The notes under the pieces: generated by a model
The model's database searches: none
What the model was told of the DNA's origin: nothing
The model's input: the letters and a program-made list of their open reading frames with translations, nothing else
Source of the DNA: Desulfotignum sp.
Lineage (GTDB): Bacteria; Desulfobacterota; Desulfobacteria; Desulfobacterales; Desulfobacteraceae
Direction: 5' to 3'
Assembly: GCA_011390615.1 (NCBI GenBank)
Contig: JAABSB010000021.1
Location: 1 to 33,184, forward strand
DNA: 33,184 bases
Program-made: the position numbers and the translations under genes
Shown: one piece after another, positions 6,916 to 13,243 of the stretch
Layout: each line of letters begins with the position of its first letter
How positions within the stretch are numbered: the first letter of the stretch is position 1

Positions 6916-8808
6916 TCAGAACCGGTATGATATATCAATAAACAGCTGGTCATTGTCACTGAATCTGCCAAGCCAGGTATTTCCATCCCCGGAAAAGATG
7001 TCAGCCCCGATGACCAGGTCAAGGTTTGTGACATAGGTATGGGTGATGCGCGGGGACAGATACCAGGCGTTGTCACTCAGTGTAATGGAATATAGCACTG
7101 ATGCCTCCAGCCAGTCCATGAAAATATCCCGGCTGATTTCCCCTGACAGAGAATAGTTGTTTCTTTTGAAATAGAGAATGTCAGGGGTATATCCGGATAT
7201 GTACTGGTGGGTGAACTGCAGGTTCAGATAGATATCTGATTTTGTAGTGTAATCTGCACCAAGGGTATAGGTAAATGTGGCATTTTTTGAAGAGGTGAGT
7301 GACGTGGTGAGCAGCGACTGGTTTTCATACCATGCTGCCTCTCCCCGGATCCCGAACCCAGACAGGGTGGTTTCAAATTCACATCCAATAATATTGGTTC
7401 TCTGGAATTCCACCATAATTTTTTCATCTGTGAACTCAGCTGTTTCTAAGGCTGTGTTCAGGTTTTCCCGGTTTAGACTGCCGTCCACATGGATGTTTTT
7501 GACAGGAAAACTTGTAAAATATGGCATATCTTCTGTTGTATGGTGCCAGGATACGCCCAGATCCCAGTTTTGTAATGTTGTGGTCAAGCGGAGTCCGAAC
7601 TCTTCCTCTGTGTTTGGGTCCTGTTCATCCACAGCCAGGCGGTTGAAATAGTGCTTTCTATCCTCGGGAACAGGTGATGCAGCGATCTCTTTTTTTAGAT
7701 GGGAGAAAACCGCCCAGTCTGTTCCAAAATAGTCCAGTTCTGCTTTTTCAAAAACCGGAATAAAAACTGCCTCAAGGGTGAATCTGTCAAAAAGCAGCTT
7801 AAGATCCGCCATCCACACCGGCTGTTTGGTTTCCTCATAATCAGCCAGGATGAATTCCCTTGCATCCGTGGGGTTGATGGTGTCCACAGGGCTGATAAGA
7901 TCTGCTTTGCCCCATCGGACAATCTGCTTGCCCAAGGAAAAATCAATGAAGTGGTTGTTATGGAAAAAAACCGCTTCATGGAGATCCAGGTTGTATTCAT
8001 CGGTCTCATTGTCATTGCCGAAATACAGGTAATCAGACAAAACAGAGACCCTGGCGGTTTTTTTGTATCTGGATTCTAAGAGAATACGGTTTTTAAGATG
8101 GGTCTTATTTTCAATATGGTCGTTATTTTTTGTATCCATGGAGGCTCTGATCTGAACAATACCGGACAGGGTCAGCCCGCCCTTTTTTTCCCTGGAACCG
8201 GTTTTCTCAAAAATATCGGCCCCGGACGTATCTTCAAAAAGAAACACTGATTCATCCGGATCATAAGATTTTTCCCCGGATGATGCCGGGGCTGTGTTTT
8301 TGTGGTTCAGATCATCTGGCGGATCTTTTGTCAGGGTTTTTCCCTGGGTCTTGCCTGCATTGGTTTTTGCGGTTTCTTTTTGCGGAAAAAGAAAAACAGC
8401 AATTTTGAAACCGGGATTTTTCTGGTCGGCTGTCTGGGTGATGCTGTAGTGATACAGGATATTTTGTGCAATGTGCAGAACAACCCGGACAGTATCCTTC
8501 CGGTTCTGGGCAACAGTGACAGATGTCACAATGTCTGCATCTGTTTTTTTATCGATGCGCACCCCGGGAACAAACGCATCGGCAATATCTATGACAATTC
8601 TTTCAGGGGAGTGGAGAACAAATGGCTGCGGGTCAAAAGATTTTGTCAGAAAAACGGTAACGGCTTCTGCTGCAGGATTTTTATCAAAAGCAATGGATGT
8701 AACCTTGTTGCCGGGCAGGCAGAAGCTTTTTTCCGGAAGCATGAAACATGCTGAAATGGCTAATATGAGGATGACCAGGCAGGACCTTGCCCTGTTTCTT
8801 CCTGACAT
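6916..8808 (-). CDS. AMIN-domain outer-membrane beta-barrel protein (DUF1302-like)
   Basis: 630 residues with an N-terminal signal sequence (about 8-30). Residues about 37-140 resemble an AMIN domain (VTSIAFDKNP; SPERIVIDIADAFVPG; VTSVTVAQNRKDTVRVVLHI), a periplasmic module also found in secretins and amidases. A low-complexity polar linker runs from about 145 to 210. The rest is a beta-barrel of alternating strands with the DUF1302 signature at 293-319 (GKQIVRWGKADLISPVDTIN and on) and a terminal aromatic FIDISYRF suited to BAM recognition. AAGGAGACAGCA precedes the ATG. DUF1302 proteins are commonly found with RND/MMPL transporters and LolA-like proteins; here the LolA-like gene is immediately upstream but no RND pump is in the window. 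The ligand is unknown, with lipid or hydrophobic compounds likely. Confidence 0.8.
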   Translation of the reverse strand: MSGRNRARSCLVILILAISACFMLPEKSFCLPGNKVTSIAFDKNPAAEAVTVFLTKSFDPQPFVLHSPERIVIDIADAFVPGVRIDKKTDADIVTSVTVAQNRKDTVRVVLHIAQNILYHYSITQTADQKNPGFKIAVFLFPQKETAKTNAGKTQGKTLTKDPPDDLNHKNTAPASSGEKSYDPDESVFLFEDTSGADIFEKTGSREKKGGLTLSGIVQIRASMDTKNNDHIENKTHLKNRILLESRYKKTARVSVLSDYLYFGNDNETDEYNLDLHEAVFFHNNHFIDFSLGKQIVRWGKADLISPVDTINPTDAREFILADYEETKQPVWMADLKLLFDRFTLEAVFIPVFEKAELDYFGTDWAVFSHLKKEIAASPVPEDRKHYFNRLAVDEQDPNTEEEFGLRLTTTLQNWDLGVSWHHTTEDMPYFTSFPVKNIHVDGSLNRENLNTALETAEFTDEKIMVEFQRTNIIGCEFETTLSGFGIRGEAAWYENQSLLTTSLTSSKNATFTYTLGADYTTKSDIYLNLQFTHQYISGYTPDILYFKRNNYSLSGEISRDIFMDWLEASVLYSITLSDNAWYLSPRITHTYVTNLDLVIGADIFSGDGNTWLGRFSDNDQLFIDISYRF

Positions 8809-8817
8809 TGCTGTCTC

Positions 8818-8840
8818 CTTTGAAATGATTTATTTCAAAG
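8818..8840. repeat. 9-bp inverted repeat in the operon spacer
   Basis: CTTTGAAAT and ATTTCAAAG with a 5-nt spacer form a perfect palindrome between the LolA-like gene stop and the Shine-Dalgarno of the DUF1302 gene. Its place could let it tune translation of the barrel protein; this is inference. Confidence 0.5.
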
Positions 8841-8860
8841 AATGCAAAAAATATACCGCG

Positions 8861-9646
8861 TTAATAGTTTTCAAGGCGGTTTCTGGATACGTCTGCCTGA
8901 TCGATATCGGTATTGTAGGTGATACTTTCAATTTTCAAAAAGGTGCTGTGCTCTCTTTCATGGTCCTCCATGCTGATGATCAGCTCTGTCCAGATATCCT
9001 GGATTTTTTCAAGCTTCAGTACTTTATAGGTTTTGATGTGACTGCCTTTTTTGTCAAAATATTTTACCAGGACCGGCACCAGGGAATCTTTGGTGATCAG
9101 ACTTTGCGTCAGGCTGTACTGGGACTGGACACCCTTTTTGGGCCGGGTTTCCATGGCATGGCAGGCAATTCCCCCAATGGTTTGTGATCCGGTAATTCTG
9201 TACGTGTAATCGTCAACCGGGTGACGTTCCATGTCTTCATAGGTAAAATCACTGTTTACAAACCGGTGGGATTTCTGGGAAGTTACAATCCGCCGGGTTC
9301 TTCTCAAAGCAGGCAGATAGATGAACTGCTCGGTTTCCCAACCGGGTTTTTCAATGGTGAGGAAACCGGTTCCTTCAATATCAGCCGGAAACGTGAACCT
9401 GATAATCTGGCGCTCAAGTGTATCGTCCAGTATCCGTTTGCTGGTAAACTGCCGGACCCGTTTGTTGTCATTTTTGTCCACAAGCACCATCTGGGAGCTT
9501 GAAACAGAATTTTTTCCCCGGTCCCGGTGAAAAACATCCCGGGCCAGCTGTTTGCCTGTGACGGCATCTGTTCCGGCAGATACCGTCACAGGCAAGGGTA
9601 ACAGGCAGAACATGCAGGCCCAAAAAACAAGCAGAAAATATTTCAT
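8861..9646 (-). CDS. Periplasmic outer-membrane lipoprotein-sorting-like protein (LolA_like family)
   Basis: 261 residues with a clear signal peptide cleaved near VSA-GT (residue 24). The mature part starts with GKQLARDVFHRDRGKNSVSSSQMVLVDKNDNKRVRQF and contains EQFIYLPALRRTRRIVTSQKSHRFVNSDFTYEDM, the typical pattern of the LolA_like family annotated as outer-membrane lipoprotein-sorting proteins. These have a LolA-type half-barrel with a hydrophobic groove and usually accompany DUF1302 barrels and RND/MMPL exporters. It is distinct from true LolA. It is the first gene of the minus-strand envelope operon; the DUF1302 barrel follows after 52 bp. A probable promoter lies about 90 bp upstream. 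It likely carries a lipid or hydrophobic cargo across the periplasm (inference). Confidence 0.8.
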   Translation of the reverse strand: MKYFLLVFWACMFCLLPLPVTVSAGTDAVTGKQLARDVFHRDRGKNSVSSSQMVLVDKNDNKRVRQFTSKRILDDTLERQIIRFTFPADIEGTGFLTIEKPGWETEQFIYLPALRRTRRIVTSQKSHRFVNSDFTYEDMERHPVDDYTYRITGSQTIGGIACHAMETRPKKGVQSQYSLTQSLITKDSLVPVLVKYFDKKGSHIKTYKVLKLEKIQDIWTELIISMEDHEREHSTFLKIESITYNTDIDQADVSRNRLENY

Positions 9647-9739
9647 GATCTTTCCCTTTTGTCATGTTGAAAATGGTTGCAACCTGTCTTTGGCTTCGTC
9701 AAATGCTTGACGCAGTCCATAAGTAAGGTGATGTATATA

Positions 9740-9768
9740 TTCATATGCAAGATACGGGTTTTTGTCAA
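9740..9768 (-). promoter_or_regulatory. Candidate sigma-70 promoter for the envelope operon
   Basis: Read on the minus strand, TTGACA (9768-9763) and TATGAA (9745-9740) are separated by 17 bp. The -35 is consensus and the -10 matches 4 of 6. It lies about 95 bp upstream of the LolA-like start at 9646. Confidence 0.5.
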
Positions 9769-9891
9769 TTTGAAATTCTGATTCTGCCAGGAACAGTATG
9801 CCGGTCAGATCGGTTTTTATGAAAGCCGTCAGGTTTCCTGCTTTGTTGTGCCCATCAGGGAAGGGCCGGTGGTAAAAAATCTGTACGTATT

Positions 9892-9964
9892 TTTTTGGTC
9901 ATTTGATCATTATCTTCTTGACAAATACCATCAGGGTGGTAAATTATGATCAAATGACCAAAAA
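9892..9964 (+). promoter_or_regulatory. Promoter framed by a perfect 19-bp inverted repeat (putative operator pair)
   Basis: ATGATCAAATGACCAAAAA at 9946-9964 is the exact reverse complement of 9892-9910. Each arm contains TGATCA-AA-TGACCA, itself a near-palindromic half-site pair. The 35-bp spacer holds TTGACA (9918-9923) and TAAATT (9940-9945) at 16-bp spacing, so one arm sits upstream of -35 and the other overlaps the expected transcription start and touches the Shine-Dalgarno. A repressor bound to both arms would block the promoter. Autoregulation by the DUF134 protein encoded next is the simplest guess. Confidence 0.7.
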
Positions 9965-9974
9965 GGAGATGCCC

Positions 9975-10343
9975 ATGCCGCGACCCAAAAGACCCAGATG
10001 TATTGGCGCCCCACCGGTTGTGACAGAATTTAGTCCCCGGGAAGGCCAGGAAAAAGGAGAGGTGGTGTTGTCCTTTGAAGAATTTGAGGCGGTTCGCCTC
10101 ATTGATTACGACGGTCTGGACCAGGGGCAGGCAGCCGGGATAATGAACGTTTCCCGGCAGACAGTGGGCAGGATTCTGAGGACCGGACGGTTCAAGCTGA
10201 CAAAAGCAATTGTGGAGTCATGCCGTCTGAAACTGTCCGGCGGATGCTATAAAATAGATGAAACCATTACTGGCCGGGGACGGCACCGCCGCCGCAGAGG
10301 CGGTGGCTGCCGCGGACCTGGCCACGGCGGGTACAACCCATAA
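9975..10343 (+). CDS. DUF134 family DNA-binding protein
   Basis: 122 residues from the ATG at 9975, chosen because AAAAGGAG lies 6 nt upstream and the family begins MPRPKRPRCIG; an earlier in-frame ATG at 9903 would start inside the upstream operator arm. Residues about 34-85 (LSFEEFEAVRLIDYDGLDQG, then AAGIMNVSRQTVGRILRTGR) are a sigma-70-region-4-like helix-turn-helix, typical of DUF134. After a Cys-containing stretch (ESCRLKLSGGCYKI) the tail is very basic and Gly-rich (GRGRHRRRRGGG). Family members are small regulators of unknown target, common in anaerobes and often linked to iron-sulfur or metal-related small proteins. The partner DUF5320 gene follows after 23 bp. Autoregulation through the flanking 19-bp repeat is inferred. 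Confidence 0.85.
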   Translation: MPRPKRPRCIGAPPVVTEFSPREGQEKGEVVLSFEEFEAVRLIDYDGLDQGQAAGIMNVSRQTVGRILRTGRFKLTKAIVESCRLKLSGGCYKIDETITGRGRHRRRRGGGCRGPGHGGYNP

Positions 10344-10366
10344 CATAAGACAAAAGGAGACTTATA

Positions 10367-10654
10367 ATGCCTGGATTTAACAGAAGAGGACCGGAAAATC
10401 AGGGACCCATGACAGGCCGTGGACGCGGTCTCTGCACAGGCGCTGCAGATACTGCCCAGGGATTTGGCACCGGGAATGCCCCGGGATTTGGCAGAGGACG
10501 GGGCAGAAGATGGTGTCAGGGGGGTTTTGGCCCCAGGGGGCCTGTGAGACAGTGGCAGACATCACCGGATGCCGGCAATGACCTGCAGGCCCGTGCAAAA
10601 TGGCTGGAAGCGGAATTAGCAGCTGTAAAGCAGCAGTTGAATGACCCTGCCTGA
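10367..10654 (+). CDS. DUF5320 family small protein
   Basis: 95 residues, with AAAAGGAGACTTATA before the ATG. The first half is rich in Gly, Arg and Pro with the family pattern MPGFNRRGPENQGPMTGRGRGLC, followed by FGRGRGRRWCQGG. The C-terminus (about 73-92, LQARAKWLEAELAAVKQQL) is a short amphipathic helix likely to form a coiled coil. DUF5320 proteins are typically found next to DUF134 regulators and dinitrogenase iron-molybdenum-cofactor-like proteins in anaerobes; their function is unknown. Two Cys (about 23 and 50) might bind metal. It is co-transcribed with the DUF134 gene. Confidence 0.82.
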   Translation: MPGFNRRGPENQGPMTGRGRGLCTGAADTAQGFGTGNAPGFGRGRGRRWCQGGFGPRGPVRQWQTSPDAGNDLQARAKWLEAELAAVKQQLNDPA

Positions 10655-10717
10655 TGCAGTATTTCCTGAAATGGCACCACCAAAACCAGCAGGCCTGGTG
10701 AAATGAGAGCCCTGCTG

Positions 10718-10784
10718 CAGACATCACCGGGAAGTCTTTGCTGGAAATTACAAGGCAGCAAAGCTTCCCGGTGATTACTGTCTG
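10718..10784 (+). repeat. Long hairpin (about 25 bp stem) downstream of the DUF5320 gene
   Basis: ATCACCGGGAAG (10723-10734) pairs with CTTCCCGGTGAT (10764-10775). CTTTGCTG (10736-10743) pairs with CAGCAAAG (10756-10763) across a one-base bulge (T10735). An outer CAGAC/GTCTG pair closes the base beyond a 4-nt internal loop. The apical loop is 12 nt. No T-tract follows, so it is not a standard intrinsic terminator; an mRNA 3'-end stabiliser, a small RNA or a mobile-repeat remnant are options. Confidence 0.65.
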
Positions 10785-10796
10785 GAGAATGGCCGT

Positions 10797-10828
10797 GACA
10801 TTTGCAAAAAAAAATTTTTGCAAATGTC
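10797..10828. repeat. Perfect 14-bp palindrome with A/T core
   Basis: GACATTTGCAAAAA and TTTTTGCAAATGTC flank a 4-nt A loop. The A-tract faces the T-tract across the dyad centre, the reverse of an intrinsic terminator's layout, which favours a DNA operator or architectural site. It lies about 115 bp before epd. Confidence 0.65.
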
Positions 10829-10863
10829 GTGTGAACCAGCATTTTGCTTAACTTGTCTGTCCT

Positions 10864-10894
10864 GCTGTGGTATAGGGTCAGGCTGTGGTATAAA
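10864..10894 (+). promoter_or_regulatory. Duplicated extended -10 elements upstream of epd
   Basis: GCTGTGGTATA occurs at 10864-10874 and 10882-10892, an 18-bp period. Each copy presents a TGN-TATA extended -10 (TGG-TATAGG and TGG-TATAAA). No good -35 is seen. The second copy would start transcription about 40 bp before the epd ATG. Confidence 0.35.
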
Positions 10895-10942
10895 ATCATA
10901 TTGGTGATATACAAAACCCATTGCCAGGCAGAATAAACAGAC

Positions 10943-11956
10943 ATGACCTACAATATTGCAATCAACGGTTACGGCCGCATCGGCAGGTGCGTGCTTCGGG
11001 CCTTATATGAATCAGAGCGGTTTTATAAAAGGCTGCATCTTTCAGCCATCAACGAGCTTGCCTGTTCCGACACCATTTTCCACCTCACACGGCATGATTC
11101 CACCCATGGCCGGTTTCCCGGATCTGTGGAAAAAAAAGGGCAGAGAATGGCCATCGGCAAGGATCTCATTCTCCTGTTCCAGGAAAAAAATATTGTTAAT
11201 CTGCCCTGGAAGGATCTGGCAGTGGATGTGGTCCTGGACTGCACAGGGGTGTATAATGACCGGGAATCAGCTGAACTGCACCTGCTGTCCGGTGCAAAAA
11301 AGGTGATTTTTTCCCATCCCGGCAAAGATGAAATGGATGCCACTATTGTGTACGGGGTTAATCACCACACCCTTGAAAAAGAGCACACAATTATTTCCAA
11401 TGCATCCTGCACCACCAACTGTCTCATTCCGATTCTGGATGTACTGGATTCCCATTTAGGAATTGAAAGCGGGGTGACCACCACCATTCATTCAGCCATG
11501 CATGATCAGCCGGTAATTGACGCGTATAACAAGGATCTGCGCAAGACCCGGTCTGCTTTGCAATCCATTATCCCGGTTTCCACCTCTCTTGCAAAAGGGA
11601 TAGCCCGGATTCTGCCCCATATGGCAGGAAGATTTGAGACCCTGGCCATACGGGTGCCCACCGTTAATGTGTCCATCATGGATATAACGGTGTCAGTGAA
11701 CAAAAAAACAGATGCTGATGAGGTGAACGCCCTGCTGAACCATGCTGCTGCAAACAGTCTGTCCGGCATTCTCGGGGTGAGTGATGAGCAGCTGGTTTCC
11801 TGTGATTTCAATCACGACCCCAGATCCGCCATCATTGACCTGCTCCAGACCCGGGTTTCAGGCCGTCACCTGGTAAAGATCCAGGCATGGTTTGACAATG
11901 AATGGGCATATGCCAACAGGATGCTGGATACCACCATTGCGGCGCTGGATGCTTGA
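10943..11956 (+). CDS. epd: Erythrose-4-phosphate dehydrogenase-type GAPDH-family enzyme
   Basis: 337 residues. The Rossmann motif INGYGRIGR is at 7-15 and the catalytic block SNASCTTNC at 152-160 (Cys156, partner His183). The sequence follows E. coli Epd rather than GapA in family-specific places: HDSTHGRF, LPWKDLAVDVVLDCTGVY, TTIHSAMHDQPVIDAYNKDLRKTRSA, and SCDFNHDPRSAIIDLLQTRVSG. Epd oxidises erythrose-4-phosphate to 4-phosphoerythronate with NAD in the DXP-dependent pyridoxal phosphate pathway. In this lineage the enzyme might instead act as a glycolytic or gluconeogenic GAPDH; sequence alone does not decide. No convincing Shine-Dalgarno precedes the ATG. It converges on cooC with 45 bp between stops. 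Confidence 0.78.
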   Translation: MTYNIAINGYGRIGRCVLRALYESERFYKRLHLSAINELACSDTIFHLTRHDSTHGRFPGSVEKKGQRMAIGKDLILLFQEKNIVNLPWKDLAVDVVLDCTGVYNDRESAELHLLSGAKKVIFSHPGKDEMDATIVYGVNHHTLEKEHTIISNASCTTNCLIPILDVLDSHLGIESGVTTTIHSAMHDQPVIDAYNKDLRKTRSALQSIIPVSTSLAKGIARILPHMAGRFETLAIRVPTVNVSIMDITVSVNKKTDADEVNALLNHAAANSLSGILGVSDEQLVSCDFNHDPRSAIIDLLQTRVSGRHLVKIQAWFDNEWAYANRMLDTTIAALDA

Positions 11957-12001
11957 ATCCGCAAAATATCCCGACCATGCATCCAGGGGCTTTCGGATTC
12001 C

Positions 12002-12784
12002 TTATTTTTCCAGGGCCATCAGTTTTCCCGTGATGGTTCTGACCGCATCAGGTATGTTCCGGGCATCGTTAAAAGGGCGTGTGCCATCCCGGTCCGCCTG
12101 AACAATTTCATCCATTTCCGGTAAAAATCCCAGGATCTCATAGTCAGGCATACTGTCTGTAATCAATGTCTTGTCCTGTTCCGATCGTATCCGGTTTCCC
12201 AGGATCAGGATTTTTTTTATGCCGATATCCTGTCCCAGTTTCCGTATCCTGTCCGCTGCCACCCGGCTGCGTTTCCCAGGATTTACCACGACCACCAGGG
12301 CATCCACAGACCCGGAAGTGGCCCGTCCCAGATGCTCCACGCCTGCTTCCATGTCCATGACCACCACTTCGTTTCGGGCCAGGACCAGGTGGTTCATGAG
12401 GGCCTTTAAAATGGTGCTTTCCGGGCATATGCACCCGGAGCCGCCCTGCTGCACCGTGCCCATTACCAGCAGCTTTACCCCGTCTTTTTCCAGGGAAAAC
12501 CGGTCCGGAATATCATCCACCTTGGGATTGAGGGTGAAAAACCCCCCCATGGTGCCTGGTTTGGCCCCGGTCCTTTCCGCTATGAGATCAGACAGCTCAG
12601 CCACCGGGGTGATGGGCCGTGTTTCATCAATGCCCAGGGCTGCAGCCAGATTGGCGACAGGGTCTGCATCAATGGCAATGACGGATGTATCCTTGTTGAG
12701 GGCGGCTATGCTTCTGGCTATGAGGGCCGTTATGGTTGTTTTGCCCACCCCGCCTTTGCCGCCGAATGCCAGTTTTAAACTCAT
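12002..12784 (-). CDS. cooC: CODH nickel-insertion ATPase CooC/AcsF
   Basis: 260 residues of the MinD/CooC family. The deviant Walker A GGKGGVGKTT is at 8-17, IDADP at 38-42, and the CXC metal motif GCIC at 117-120 (Cys118, Cys120), which in CooC binds metal at the dimer interface. VVMDMEAGVEHLGRATSGSVD and ILGNRI are also CooC features. CooC uses ATP to insert or mature nickel in the C-cluster of carbon monoxide dehydrogenase; the AcsF paralogue serves acetyl-CoA synthase. It is the last gene of the acs operon, 23 bp after the small unknown gene, fitting a maturation role for CooS/AcsB encoded upstream. Confidence 0.93.
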   Translation of the reverse strand: MSLKLAFGGKGGVGKTTITALIARSIAALNKDTSVIAIDADPVANLAAALGIDETRPITPVAELSDLIAERTGAKPGTMGGFFTLNPKVDDIPDRFSLEKDGVKLLVMGTVQQGGSGCICPESTILKALMNHLVLARNEVVVMDMEAGVEHLGRATSGSVDALVVVVNPGKRSRVAADRIRKLGQDIGIKKILILGNRIRSEQDKTLITDSMPDYEILGFLPEMDEIVQADRDGTRPFNDARNIPDAVRTITGKLMALEK

Positions 12785-12807
12785 ATGAATTTACTCCCGC
12801 ATAGGTT

Positions 12808-13104
12808 TCAGCCCAGAGGCTTCAGAATATGTCCTTTTTCATCCAGGACAAAGACCTGGTGGCCTGCTTTTTGGGCGGTATGGATAATATCTTCTTCAAT
12901 CACCGCATGGATGTCGTATGTTTTCTTGAATAAATCCTTGGGCAGCAGTTCAAAACACGACTTTGCATCCTGTTTGGTCTTGAATGCCGGAAGAAATTTC
13001 TCATTTGTGGTTTCATTGCTGAACCCCAGCACCTCTTCTGATGGTGTTCCCGGATTCTGGATAATCACATAGTACCAGTTGTCTGTAATAGTAATATCTT
13101 GCAT
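12808..13104 (-). CDS. Conserved-looking 98-aa protein of unknown function in the acs operon
   Basis: 98 residues, no signal peptide or TM segment. It begins MQDITITDNWYYVIIQNPGT, continues with a short helix region (FKTKQDAKSCFELLPKDLFKK), then IHAVIEEDIIHTAQKAGHQV and a beta-like end FVLDEKGHILKPLG. I do not recognise a named family. One Cys only, so metal-cluster binding is unlikely. It lies between acsE and cooC on the same strand, 23 bp before cooC, and behind a probable terminator (13186-13221) that may lower its expression relative to acsE. Its position suggests a role in CODH/ACS assembly, corrinoid activation or regulation; this is only context. Codon use looks like its neighbours. 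Confidence 0.72.
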   Translation of the reverse strand: MQDITITDNWYYVIIQNPGTPSEEVLGFSNETTNEKFLPAFKTKQDAKSCFELLPKDLFKKTYDIHAVIEEDIIHTAQKAGHQVFVLDEKGHILKPLG

Positions 13105-13185
13105 TTGCTATTTTTCCATTTTGTTTTTATATGCAACAAGATAAGTGCAAATCACATAAAATAAAGGGAGTAAAAACAAATAAAT

Positions 13186-13221
13186 AAAGCCCCTGTGCGA
13201 ATGATACCGGACAGGGGCTTT
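13186..13221 (-). terminator. Probable intrinsic terminator after acsE
   Basis: An 11-bp perfect stem (AAAGCCCCTGT / ACAGGGGCTTT) has a 14-nt loop. On the minus strand it is followed by ATTTATTTGTTTTT, a T-rich tail. It lies 22 bp past the acsE stop and would partly separate acsD-acsE from the last two genes. Confidence 0.72.
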
Positions 13222-13243
13222 TAAAAACCTAAGGCTGTGCAGA

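Noticed and set aside
9903-9974. Earlier ATG for the DUF134 gene
   Set aside because: It would start within the upstream operator/promoter; the AAAAGGAG and family start both favour 9975.
11954-12010. Bidirectional terminator between epd and cooC
   Set aside because: GAATCCG/CGGATTC gives only a 7-bp stem with a loop of more than 30 nt; too weak to call.
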